Assembly (NCBI GenBank): GCA_026874595.1
Contig: CM049316.1
Location: 72,695,176 to 72,759,175 of the forward strand
Direction of reading: 5' to 3'
Length of the DNA stretch: 64,000 nucleotides
Source: Sipunculus nudus
Taxonomy: Eukaryota > Annelida > Sipuncula > Golfingiida > Sipunculidae
The position numbers and the translations under genes were made by a program. Position 1 is the first letter of the stretch. Every line of letters begins with the position of its first letter. Under the pieces are notes generated by a model, which was not told the DNA's origin, searched no databases, and worked only from the letters and a program-made list of their open reading frames with translations. Below, in pieces: positions 49,535 through 59,990 of this stretch.

Positions 49535-49554
49535 TCTGTTTTTTCCCGTTGCAG
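49535..49554 (+). other. Splice-acceptor-like tract (representative)
   Basis: A pyrimidine run (tctgttttttccc) followed by gttgcag and then gag resembles a eukaryotic 3' splice site. Each subrepeat has one; the second in this unit is at 49669-49688. If the array were transcribed on the + strand these could act as acceptors, but there is no evidence that it is. Confidence 0.15.
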
Positions 49555-50041
49555 GAGTTCACTTCTACCTAATATGGAAAATTGTTGCTATTGGAACATT
49601 CATTTGCTTTGCTCATAACAGAAGTTAACTTCCTGTTGGGAGAGGGCTGGCTTCTCGCTATTGAGGGGTCTGTTTTTTGCCGTTGCAGGAGTTCACTTCT
49701 GGCTAATAGGGAGGAATTTATCCTGGAAAGTATAAAATTGATGCTGTTTAGGAAGCACCATTAAACTTTGAGGCCAAGCGGAAAAATGGTTCCCGTGACA
49801 AAACAGATTGGATGTGAACTTTGTTGTACGCAAGAATACACAAGTCTGATTTGTATAAGACTATCAGGATGAGGTTTATTTTGCGAGTAGAAAGGTGAAA
49901 CAGTGTTTCTTTGAACAGAATAATTTAGTTTTATAGATGTTTTGTTCTTGATTGTACAGTATAGACTTGTTTCTGTGAAGGGCTTCTGTTGGTTTTGTCA
50001 GGAGAAAGCTGCAATCTTGCTATTGGCAGTTGTACCTCTTG

Positions 50042-50051
50042 CTTGTACAAG
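50042..50051. repeat. 10-bp perfect palindrome CTTGTACAAG
   Basis: Present once in most units, always in the non-subrepeat part within ttgcttgtacaagaaataac. Some units carry altered forms such as cttgtagaag (near 16836, 33487, 40936, 49284 and 55643), cttgtacgag (near 21352) or cttgtacatg (near 53361 and 59720). No function is known to me. Confidence 0.6.
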
Positions 50052-51720
50052 AAATAACTTCCAGTCACTACAGAGGGATTTCTGTTCTCTTGAATTTTGA
50101 TGATGTGCATGCTGTGTGAACATTTTGAGCATTCCCAAACAAAATTTGAGCATGATATAAAATAGAAACCAGCATTGGTTTTACACTGAAATCCAGGAGT
50201 GTGTTTCTATATAGTGTCCTTGACCACGAGTCATTTGCTCCTACTAGAAGTTAACTTCCTGTTGGGAGAGGGCTTGCTTCTCGCTATTGAGGGGTCTGTT
50301 TTTTCCCGTTGCAGGAGTTCACTTCTACTTATATGGAAAAATTGTTGATATTGGAACGTTCATTTGCTTTGCTTTTATCAGAAATTAACTTCCTGTTGGG
50401 AGAGAGCTGGCTTCTCGCTATTGAGTGGTCCGTTTTTTTGCCGCTGCAGGAGTTCACTTCTGGCTAATAGAGAGGAATTTATCCTGGAAAGTATAAAATT
50501 GATGCTGTTTATGAAGCACCATTAAACTTTGAGGCCAAGCGGAAAAATGGTTCCCGTGACGAAACAGATTGGATGTGACCTTTGTTGTACGCAAGAATAC
50601 ACAAGTCTGATTTGTATACGACTATCAGGATGAGGTTTATTTTGCGAGTAGAAAGGTAAAACAGTGTTTCCTTGAACAGAATAATTTAGTTTTATAGCTG
50701 TTTTGTTCTTGATTGTACAGTATAGACTTGTTTCTGTGAAGGGCTTCTGTTGGTTTTGTCAGGAGAAAGCTGCAATCTTGCTATTGGCAGGTTGTACCTC
50801 TTGCTTGTACAAGAAATAACTTCCAGTCAGTACAGAGGGATTTCTGTTCTCTTGAATTTTGATGATATGCATGCAGTGTGAACATTTCGAGCATGTCCAA
50901 ACAAAATTTGAGCATAATATAAACTAGAAACCAGCATTGGTTTTACACTGAAATCCAGGAGTGTGTTTCTATATAGTGTCCTTGACCACGAGTCATTTGC
51001 TCCTACTAGAAGTTAACTTCCTGTTGGGAGAGGGCTTGCTTCTCGCGATTGAGGGGTCTGTTTTTTCCCGTTGCAGGAGTTCACTTCTACCTAATATGGA
51101 AAAATTGTTGATATTGGAACATTCATTTGCTTTGCTTTTAACAGGAATTAACTTCCTGTTTGGAGAGGGCTGGCTTCTCGATATTGAGGGGTCTATTTTT
51201 TACCGTTGCAGGAGTTCACCTCAGTCTAGTAGAGAGGAATTTATCCTGGAAAGTATAAAATTGATGCATTTTAGGAAGCACCATTAAACTTTGGGGCCAA
51301 GCGGAAAAATGGTTCCCCTGACAAAACACAGATTGGAAGTAAACTTTGTTGTATGCAAGAATACACGTCTGATTTGTATACGACTATCAGGATGAGATTT
51401 ATTTTGCGAGTAGAAAGGTGAAACAGTGTGTCTTTGAACAGAATAATGTAGTTTTATTGATGTCTTATTCTTGATTGTACAGTATAGACTTGTTTCTGTG
51501 AAGGGCTTCTGTTGGTTTTGTCAGGAGAAAGCTGCAATCTTGCTATTGGCAGGTTGTACCTCTTGCTTGTACAAGGAATAACTTCCTGTCAGTACAGAGG
51601 GAGTTCTGTTCTCTTGAACATTGATGATGTGCATGCGGTGTAAACATTTTGAGCATGCCAAAACAAAATTTGAGCATAATATAAACTAGAAACCAGCATT
51701 GGTTTTACACTGAAATCCAG

Positions 51721-52752
51721 GAGTGTGTTTCTATATAGTGTCCTTGACCACGAGTCATTTGCTCCTACTAGAAGTTAACTTACTGTTGGGAGAGGGCTAG
51801 CTTCTCGCTATTGAGGGGTCTGTTTTTACCCGTGGCAGGAGTTCACTTCTACCTAATATGGAAAAATTGTTGATATTGGAACATTCATTTGCTTTGCTTT
51901 TAACAGAAGTTAACTTCCTGTTGGGAGAGGGCTGGCTTCTCGCTATTGAGGGGTCTGTTTTTTGCCGTTGCAGGAGTTCACTTCTACCTAACATGGAAAA
52001 ATTGTTGATATTGGAACATTCATTTGCTTTGCTTTTAACAGAAGTTAACTTCCTGTTGGGAGAGGGCTGGCTTCTCTCTATTGAGGGGTCTGTTTTTTGC
52101 CGTTGCAGGAGTTCACTTCTACCTAACATGGAAAAATTGTTGATATTGGAACATTCATTTGCTTTGCTTATAACAGAAGTTAACTTCCTGTTGGGAGAGG
52201 GCTGGCTTCTCGCTATTGAGGGGTCTGTTTTTTGCCGTTGCAGGAGTTCACTTCTGGCTAATAGAGAGGAATTTATCCTGGAAAGTATAAAATTGATGCT
52301 GTTTAGGAAGCACAATTAAACTTTGGCGCCAAGCGGAAAAATGGTTCCCATGACAAAACAGATTTGAAGTGAACTTTGTTGTACGCAAGAATACACAAGT
52401 CTGATTTGTATACGACTATCAGGATGAGGTTTATTTTGCGAGTAGAAAGGTGAAACAATATTTCTTTGAACAGAATAATTTAGTTTTATAGATTTTTTGT
52501 TCTTGATTGTACAGTATAGACTTGTTTCTGTGAAGGGCTTCTGTTGGTTTTTTCAGGAGAAAGCTGCAATTTTTTTATTGACAGGTTGTACCTCTTGCTT
52601 GTACAAGAAATAACTTCCAGTCAGTACAGAGGGATTTCTGTTCTCTTGAATTTTGATGATGTGCATGCTGTGTGAACATTTTGAGCATTCCCAAACAAAA
52701 TTTGAGCATGATATAAACTAGAAACCAGCATTGGTTTTACACTGAAATCCAG
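51721..52752. repeat. Expanded 1032-bp unit with four 135-bp subrepeats
   Basis: Subrepeats begin at 51771, 51906, 52041 and 52176, each exactly 135 bp apart. The second and third T-rich tracts are followed by cctaacatgg. The last subrepeat passes into the normal ggctaatagagagg segment. The unit belongs to copy 1 of the eight-unit repeat and has an exact-looking partner at 58080-59111. It shares rare variants with the expanded unit at 13670. Confidence 0.95.
51858..52319 (+). other. 153-codon open frame across the expanded subrepeats, probably not a gene
   Basis: An ATG frame stays open because the subrepeat length of 135 bp is exactly 45 codons. The product is three near-identical 45-residue blocks (MEKLLILEHSFALL...NFLLGEGWLL...GSVFCRCRSSLL) and a diverged tail ending in LFRKHN. 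The complementary strand is open over nearly the same region (51797-52315), as expected from a repeat lacking stops in one phase. In about half of ordinary units the same ATG is followed by a frameshift (an A run shortened from five to four, or atgaaaaattg), giving a stop within a few codons. That pattern argues against protein-level selection. Confidence 0.1.
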
Positions 52753-53631
52753 GAGTGTGTTTCTATATAGTGTCCTTGACCACGAGTCATTTGCTCCTAC
52801 TAGAAGTTAACTTCCTGTTGGGAGAGGGCTTGCTTCTCGCTATTGAGGGGTCTGTTTTTTCCCGTTGCAGGAGTTCACTTCTACTTATATGGAAAAATTG
52901 TTGATATTGGAACGTTCATTTGCTTTGCTTTTATCAGAAATTAACTTCCTGTTGGGAGAGGGCTGGCTTCTCGCTATTGAGGGGTCCGTTTTTTTGCCGT
53001 TGCAGGAGTTCATTTCTGGCTAATAGAGAGGAATTTATCCTGGAAAGTATAAAATTGATGCTGTTTATGAAGCACCATTAAACTTTGAGGCCAAGCGGAA
53101 AAATGGTTCCCGTGACGAAACAGATTGGATGTGACCTTTGTTGTACGCAAGAATACACAAGTCTGATTTGTATACGACTATCAGGATGAGGTTTATTTTG
53201 CGAGTAGAAAGGTGAAACAGTGTTTCTTTGAACAGAATAATTTAGTTTTATAGATGTTTTGTTCTTGATTGTACAGTATAGACTTGTTTCTGTGAAGGGC
53301 TTCTGTTGGTTTTGTCAGGAGAAAGCTGCAATCTTGCTATTGGCAGTTGTACCTCTTGCTTGTACATGAAATAACTTCCAGTCAGTACAGAGGGATTTCT
53401 GTTCTCTTGAATTTTGATGATGTGCATGCTGTGTGAACATTTTGAGCATTCCCAAACAAAATTTGAGCATAATATAAACTAGAAACCAGCATTGGTTTTA
53501 CACTGAAATCCAGGAGTGTGTTTCTATATAGTGTCCTTGACCACGAGTCATTTGCTCCTACTAGAAGTTAACTTCCTGTTGGGAGAGGGCTTGCTTCTCG
53601 CTATTGAGGGGTCTGTTTTTTCCCGTTGCAG

Positions 53632-56600
53632 GAGTTCACTTCTACCTAATATGAAAAATTGTTGATATTGGAACATTCATTTGCTTTGCTCATAACAGAA
53701 GTTTACTTTGTGTTGGGAGAGAGCTGGCTTCTCGCTATTGAGGGGTCTGTTTTTTGCCGTTGCAGGAGTTCACTTCTGGCTAATAGAGAGGAATTTATCC
53801 TGGAAAGTATAAAATTGATGCTGTTTAGGAAGCACCATTAAACTTTGAGGACAAGCGGAAAAATGGTTCCCGTGACGAAACAGATTGGATGTGAACTTTG
53901 TTGTACGCAAGAATACTCAAGTCTGATTTGTATACGACTATCAGGATGAGGTTTATTTTGCGAGTAGAAAGGTGAAACAATGTTTCTTTGAACAGAATAA
54001 TTTAGTTTTATAGATGTTTTATTCTTGATTGTACAGTATAGACTTTTTTCTGTGAAGGGCTTCTGTTGGTTTTGTCAGGAGAAAGCTGCAATTTTTTTAT
54101 TGACAGGTTTTACCTCTTGCTTGTACAAGAAATAACTTCCAGTCAGTACAGAGGGATTTCTGTTCTCTTGAATTTTGATGAAGTGCATGCTGTGTGAACA
54201 TTTTGAGCATTCCCAAACAAAATTTGAGCATGATATAAACTAGAAACCAGCATTGGTTTTACACTGAAATCCAGGAGTGTGTTTCTATATAGTGTCCTTG
54301 ACCACGAGTCATTTGCTCCTACTAGAAGTTAACTTCCTGTTGGGATAGGGCTTGCTTCTCGCTATTGAGGGGTCTGTTTTTTCCCGTTGCAGGAGTTCAC
54401 TTCTACTTATATGGAAAAATTGTTGATATTGGAACGTTCATTTGCTTTGCTTTTATCAGAAGTTAACTTCCTGTTGGGAGAGGGCTGGCTTCTCGCTATT
54501 GAGGGGTCTGTTTTTTGCCGTTGCAGGAGTTCACTTCTGGCTAATAGGGAGGAATTTATCCTGGAAAGTATAAAATTGATGCTGTTTAGGAAGCACCATT
54601 AAACTTTGAGGCCAAGCGGAAAAATGGTTCCCGTGACAAAACAGATTGGAAGTGAACTTTGTTGTACGCAAGAATACACAAGTCTGATTTGTATACGACT
54701 ATCAGGATGAGGTTTATTTTGCGAGTAGAAAGGTGAAACAGTGTTTCTTTGAACAGAATAATTTAGTTTTATAGATGTTTTGTTCTTGATTGTACAGTAT
54801 AGACTTGTTTCTGTGAAGGGCTTCTGTTGGTTTTGTCAGGAGAAAGCTGCAATCTTGCTATTGGCAGTTGTACCTCTTGCTTGTACAAGAAATAACTTCC
54901 AGTCAGTACAGAGGGATTTCTGTTCTCTTGAATTTTGATGATGTGCATGCTGTGTGAACATTTTGAGCATTCCCAAACAAAATTTGAGCATGATATAAAC
55001 TAGAAACCAGCATTGGTTTTACACTGAAATCCAGGAGTGTGTTTCTATATAGTGTCCTTGACCACGAGTCATTTGCTCCTACTAGAAGTTAACTTCCTGT
55101 TGGGATAGGGCTTGCTTCTCGCTATTGAGGGGTCTGTTTTTTCCCGTTGCAGGAGTTCACTTCTACTTATATGGAAAAATTGTTGATATTGGAACGTTCA
55201 TTTGCTTTGCTTTTATCAGAAGTTAACTTCCTGTTGGGAGAGGGCTGGCTTCTCGCTATTGAGGGGTCTGTTTTTTGCCGTTGCAGGAGTTCACTTCTGG
55301 CTAATAGGGAGGAATTTATCCTGGAAAGTATAAAATTGATGCTGTTTAGGAAGCACCATTAAACTTTGAGGCCAAGCGGAAAAATGGTTCCCGTGACAAA
55401 ACAGATTGGAAGTGAACTTTGTTGTACGCAAGAATACACAAGTCTGATTTGTATACGACTATCAGGATGAGATTTATTTTGCGAGTAGAAAGGTGAAACA
55501 GTGTTTCTTTGAACAGAATAATGTAGATTTATAGATGTTTTATTCTTGATTGTACAGTATAGACTTGTTTCTGTGAAGTGCTTCTGTTGGTTTTGTCAGG
55601 AGAAAGCTGCAATTTTTTTATTGACAGGTTGTACCTCTTGCTTGTAGAAGAAATAACTTCCTGTCAGTACAGAGGGATTTCTGTTCTCTTGAACTTTGAT
55701 GATATGCATGCAGTGTGAAAATTTCGAGCATGTCCAAACAAAATTTGAGCATAATATAAACTAGAAACCAGCATTGGTTTTACACTGAAATCCAGGAGTG
55801 TGTTTCTATATAGTGTCCTTGACCACGAGTCATTTGCTCCTACTAGAAGTTAACTTCCTGTTGGGAGAGGGCTTGCTTCTCGCTATTGAGGGGTCTGTTT
55901 TTTCCCGTTGCAGGAGTTCACTTCTACCTAATATGGAAAATTGTTGCTATTGGAACATTCATTTGCTTTGCTCATAACAGAAGTTAACTTCCTGTTGGGA
56001 GAGGGCTGGCTTCTCGCTATTGAGGGGTCTGTTTTTTGCCGTTGCAGGAGTTCACTTCTGGCTAATAGGGAGGAATTTATCCTGGAAAGTATAAAATTGA
56101 TGCTGTTTAGGAAGCACCATTAAACTTTGAGGCCAAGCGGAAAAATGGTTCCCGTGACAAAACAGATTGGATGTGAACTTTGTTGTACGCAAGAATACAC
56201 AAGTCTGATTTGTATAAGACTATCAGGATGAGGTTTATTTTGCGAGTAGAAAGGTGAAACAGTGTTTCTTTGAACAGAATAATTTAGTTTTATAGATGTT
56301 TTGTTCTTGATTGTACAGTATAGACTTGTTTCTGTGAAGGGCTTCTGTTGGTTTTGTCAGGAGAAAGCTGCAATCTTGCTATTGGCAGTTGTACCTCTTG
56401 CTTGTACAAGAAATAACTTCCAGTCACTACAGAGGGATTTCTGTTCTCTTGAATTTTGATGATGTGCATGCTGTGTGAACATTTTGAGCATTCCCAAACA
56501 AAATTTGAGCATGATATAAAATAGAAACCAGCATTGGTTTTACACTGAAATCCAGGAGTGTGTTTCTATATAGTGTCCTTGACCACGAGTCATTTGCTCC

Positions 56601-59600
56601 TACTAGAAGTTAACTTCCTGTTGGGAGAGGGCTTGCTTCTCGCTATTGAGGGGTCTGTTTTTTCCCGTTGCAGGAGTTCACTTCTACTTATATGGAAAAA
56701 TTGTTGATATTGGAACGTTCATTTGCTTTGCTTTTATCAGAAATTAACTTCCTGTTGGGAGAGAGCTGGCTTCTCGCTATTGAGTGGTCCGTTTTTTTGC
56801 CGCTGCAGGAGTTCACTTCTGGCTAATAGAGAGGAATTTATCCTGGAAAGTATAAAATTGATGCTGTTTATGAAGCACCATTAAACTTTGAGGCCAAGCG
56901 GAAAAATGGTTCCCGTGACGAAACAGATTGGATGTGACCTTTGTTGTACGCAAGAATACACAAGTCTGATTTGTATACGACTATCAGGATGAGGTTTATT
57001 TTGCGAGTAGAAAGGTAAAACAGTGTTTCCTTGAACAGAATAATTTAGTTTTATAGCTGTTTTGTTCTTGATTGTACAGTATAGACTTGTTTCTGTGAAG
57101 GGCTTCTGTTGGTTTTGTCAGGAGAAAGCTGCAATCTTGCTATTGGCAGGTTGTACCTCTTGCTTGTACAAGAAATAACTTCCAGTCAGTACAGAGGGAT
57201 TTCTGTTCTCTTGAATTTTGATGATATGCATGCAGTGTGAACATTTCGAGCATGTCCAAACAAAATTTGAGCATAATATAAACTAGAAACCAGCATTGGT
57301 TTTACACTGAAATCCAGGAGTGTGTTTCTATATAGTGTCCTTGACCACGAGTCATTTGCTCCTACTAGAAGTTAACTTCCTGTTGGGAGAGGGCTTGCTT
57401 CTCGCGATTGAGGGGTCTGTTTTTTCCCGTTGCAGGAGTTCACTTCTACCTAATATGGAAAAATTGTTGATATTGGAACATTCATTTGCTTTGCTTTTAA
57501 CAGGAATTAACTTCCTGTTTGGAGAGGGCTGGCTTCTCGATATTGAGGGGTCTATTTTTTACCGTTGCAGGAGTTCACCTCAGTCTAGTAGAGAGGAATT
57601 TATCCTGGAAAGTATAAAATTGATGCATTTTAGGAAGCACCATTAAACTTTGGGGCCAAGCGGAAAAATGGTTCCCCTGACAAAACACAGATTGGAAGTA
57701 AACTTTGTTGTATGCAAGAATACACGTCTGATTTGTATACGACTATCAGGATGAGATTTATTTTGCGAGTAGAAAGGTGAAACAGTGTGTCTTTGAACAG
57801 AATAATGTAGTTTTATTGATGTCTTATTCTTGATTGTACAGTATAGACTTGTTTCTGTGAAGGGCTTCTGTTGGTTTTGTCAGGAGAAAGCTGCAATCTT
57901 GCTATTGGCAGGTTGTACCTCTTGCTTGTACAAGGAATAACTTCCTGTCAGTACAGAGGGAGTTCTGTTCTCTTGAACATTGATGATGTGCATGCGGTGT
58001 AAACATTTTGAGCATGCCAAAACAAAATTTGAGCATAATATAAACTAGAAACCAGCATTGGTTTTACACTGAAATCCAGGAGTGTGTTTCTATATAGTGT
58101 CCTTGACCACGAGTCATTTGCTCCTACTAGAAGTTAACTTACTGTTGGGAGAGGGCTAGCTTCTCGCTATTGAGGGGTCTGTTTTTACCCGTGGCAGGAG
58201 TTCACTTCTACCTAATATGGAAAAATTGTTGATATTGGAACATTCATTTGCTTTGCTTTTAACAGAAGTTAACTTCCTGTTGGGAGAGGGCTGGCTTCTC
58301 GCTATTGAGGGGTCTGTTTTTTGCCGTTGCAGGAGTTCACTTCTACCTAACATGGAAAAATTGTTGATATTGGAACATTCATTTGCTTTGCTTTTAACAG
58401 AAGTTAACTTCCTGTTGGGAGAGGGCTGGCTTCTCTCTATTGAGGGGTCTGTTTTTTGCCGTTGCAGGAGTTCACTTCTACCTAACATGGAAAAATTGTT
58501 GATATTGGAACATTCATTTGCTTTGCTTATAACAGAAGTTAACTTCCTGTTGGGAGAGGGCTGGCTTCTCGCTATTGAGGGGTCTGTTTTTTGCCGTTGC
58601 AGGAGTTCACTTCTGGCTAATAGAGAGGAATTTATCCTGGAAAGTATAAAATTGATGCTGTTTAGGAAGCACAATTAAACTTTGGCGCCAAGCGGAAAAA
58701 TGGTTCCCATGACAAAACAGATTTGAAGTGAACTTTGTTGTACGCAAGAATACACAAGTCTGATTTGTATACGACTATCAGGATGAGGTTTATTTTGCGA
58801 GTAGAAAGGTGAAACAATATTTCTTTGAACAGAATAATTTAGTTTTATAGATTTTTTGTTCTTGATTGTACAGTATAGACTTGTTTCTGTGAAGGGCTTC
58901 TGTTGGTTTTTTCAGGAGAAAGCTGCAATTTTTTTATTGACAGGTTGTACCTCTTGCTTGTACAAGAAATAACTTCCAGTCAGTACAGAGGGATTTCTGT
59001 TCTCTTGAATTTTGATGATGTGCATGCTGTGTGAACATTTTGAGCATTCCCAAACAAAATTTGAGCATGATATAAACTAGAAACCAGCATTGGTTTTACA
59101 CTGAAATCCAGGAGTGTGTTTCTATATAGTGTCCTTGACCACGAGTCATTTGCTCCTACTAGAAGTTAACTTCCTGTTGGGAGAGGGCTTGCTTCTCGCT
59201 ATTGAGGGGTCTGTTTTTTCCCGTTGCAGGAGTTCACTTCTACTTATATGGAAAAATTGTTGATATTGGAACGTTCATTTGCTTTGCTTTTATCAGAAAT
59301 TAACTTCCTGTTGGGAGAGGGCTGGCTTCTCGCTATTGAGGGGTCCGTTTTTTTGCCGTTGCAGGAGTTCATTTCTGGCTAATAGAGAGGAATTTATCCT
59401 GGAAAGTATAAAATTGATGCTGTTTATGAAGCACCATTAAACTTTGAGGCCAAGCGGAAAAATGGTTCCCGTGACGAAACAGATTGGATGTGACCTTTGT
59501 TGTACGCAAGAATACACAAGTCTGATTTGTATACGACTATCAGGATGAGGTTTATTTTGCGAGTAGAAAGGTGAAACAGTGTTTCTTTGAACAGAATAAT

Positions 59601-59990
59601 TTAGTTTTATAGATGTTTTGTTCTTGATTGTACAGTATAGACTTGTTTCTGTGAAGGGCTTCTGTTGGTTTTGTCAGGAGAAAGCTGCAATCTTGCTATT
59701 GGCAGTTGTACCTCTTGCTTGTACATGAAATAACTTCCAGTCAGTACAGAGGGATTTCTGTTCTCTTGAATTTTGATGATGTGCATGCTGTGTGAACATT
59801 TTGAGCATTCCCAAACAAAATTTGAGCATAATATAAACTAGAAACCAGCATTGGTTTTACACTGAAATCCAGGAGTGTGTTTCTATATAGTGTCCTTGAC
59901 CACGAGTCATTTGCTCCTACTAGAAGTTAACTTCCTGTTGGGAGAGGGCTTGCTTCTCGCTATTGAGGGGTCTGTTTTTTCCCGTTGCAG
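53632..59990. repeat. Eight-unit higher-order repeat, copy 2 (6359 bp)
   Basis: Tandem copy of 47273-53631 with the same interval series. The match to copy 1 continues into the following unit and breaks at 60063, where gttaac faces gtttac at 53704. The matched run is therefore about 6.43 kb, in which I noticed no difference. Such perfection means a very recent duplication, or an assembly error in a repeat this long. Confidence 0.93.
58080..59111. repeat. Expanded 1032-bp unit, partner of 51721-52752
   Basis: Four subrepeats in the second copy of the eight-unit block, with open frames at 58217-58678 (+) and 58156-58674 (-). No difference from its partner was noticed. Confidence 0.95.

Larger units (their letters stand above)
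49437..50196. repeat. Representative satellite unit
   Basis: A plain 760-bp unit chosen to show internal layout. Two direct subrepeats begin at 49487 and 49621 (134 bp apart here because one A is missing from an A run), each opening with the palindrome GAAGTTAACTTC and containing a T-rich tract followed by gttgcaggagttcac. After them comes about 350 bp of non-subrepeat sequence: the caagcggaaaaatgg segment, the cgactatcaggatgag segment, a second palindrome CTTGTACAAG at 50042-50051, and a segment with two similar gagcat motifs on either side of caaacaaaat. No foreign sequence is present. Confidence 0.9.
47273..53631. repeat. Eight-unit higher-order repeat, copy 1 (6359 bp)
   Basis: Over the landmark spacings 761, 760, 761, 760, 762, 762, 1032 and 761, this block is followed by an apparently identical one. 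Every rare variant I checked is present in both at a lag of exactly 6359 bp, including gaggacaagcgg, acaggttttacc, gtagatttatag, gtgaaaatttcg, gccgctgcagg, ttatagctgttttg, ctcgcgattg, ctttggcgcc, gttcatttctgg and tgtacatgaa. The match begins after a T/G difference at 47272 and 53631. Confidence 0.95.

Noticed and set aside
53865-53882. CENP-B box (cccgtgacgaaa resembles its reverse complement)
   Set aside because: The CCCG and CGAA parts are present, but the gap between them is 3 bases rather than the 7 in the consensus, and many units have aaaac in place of gaaac.
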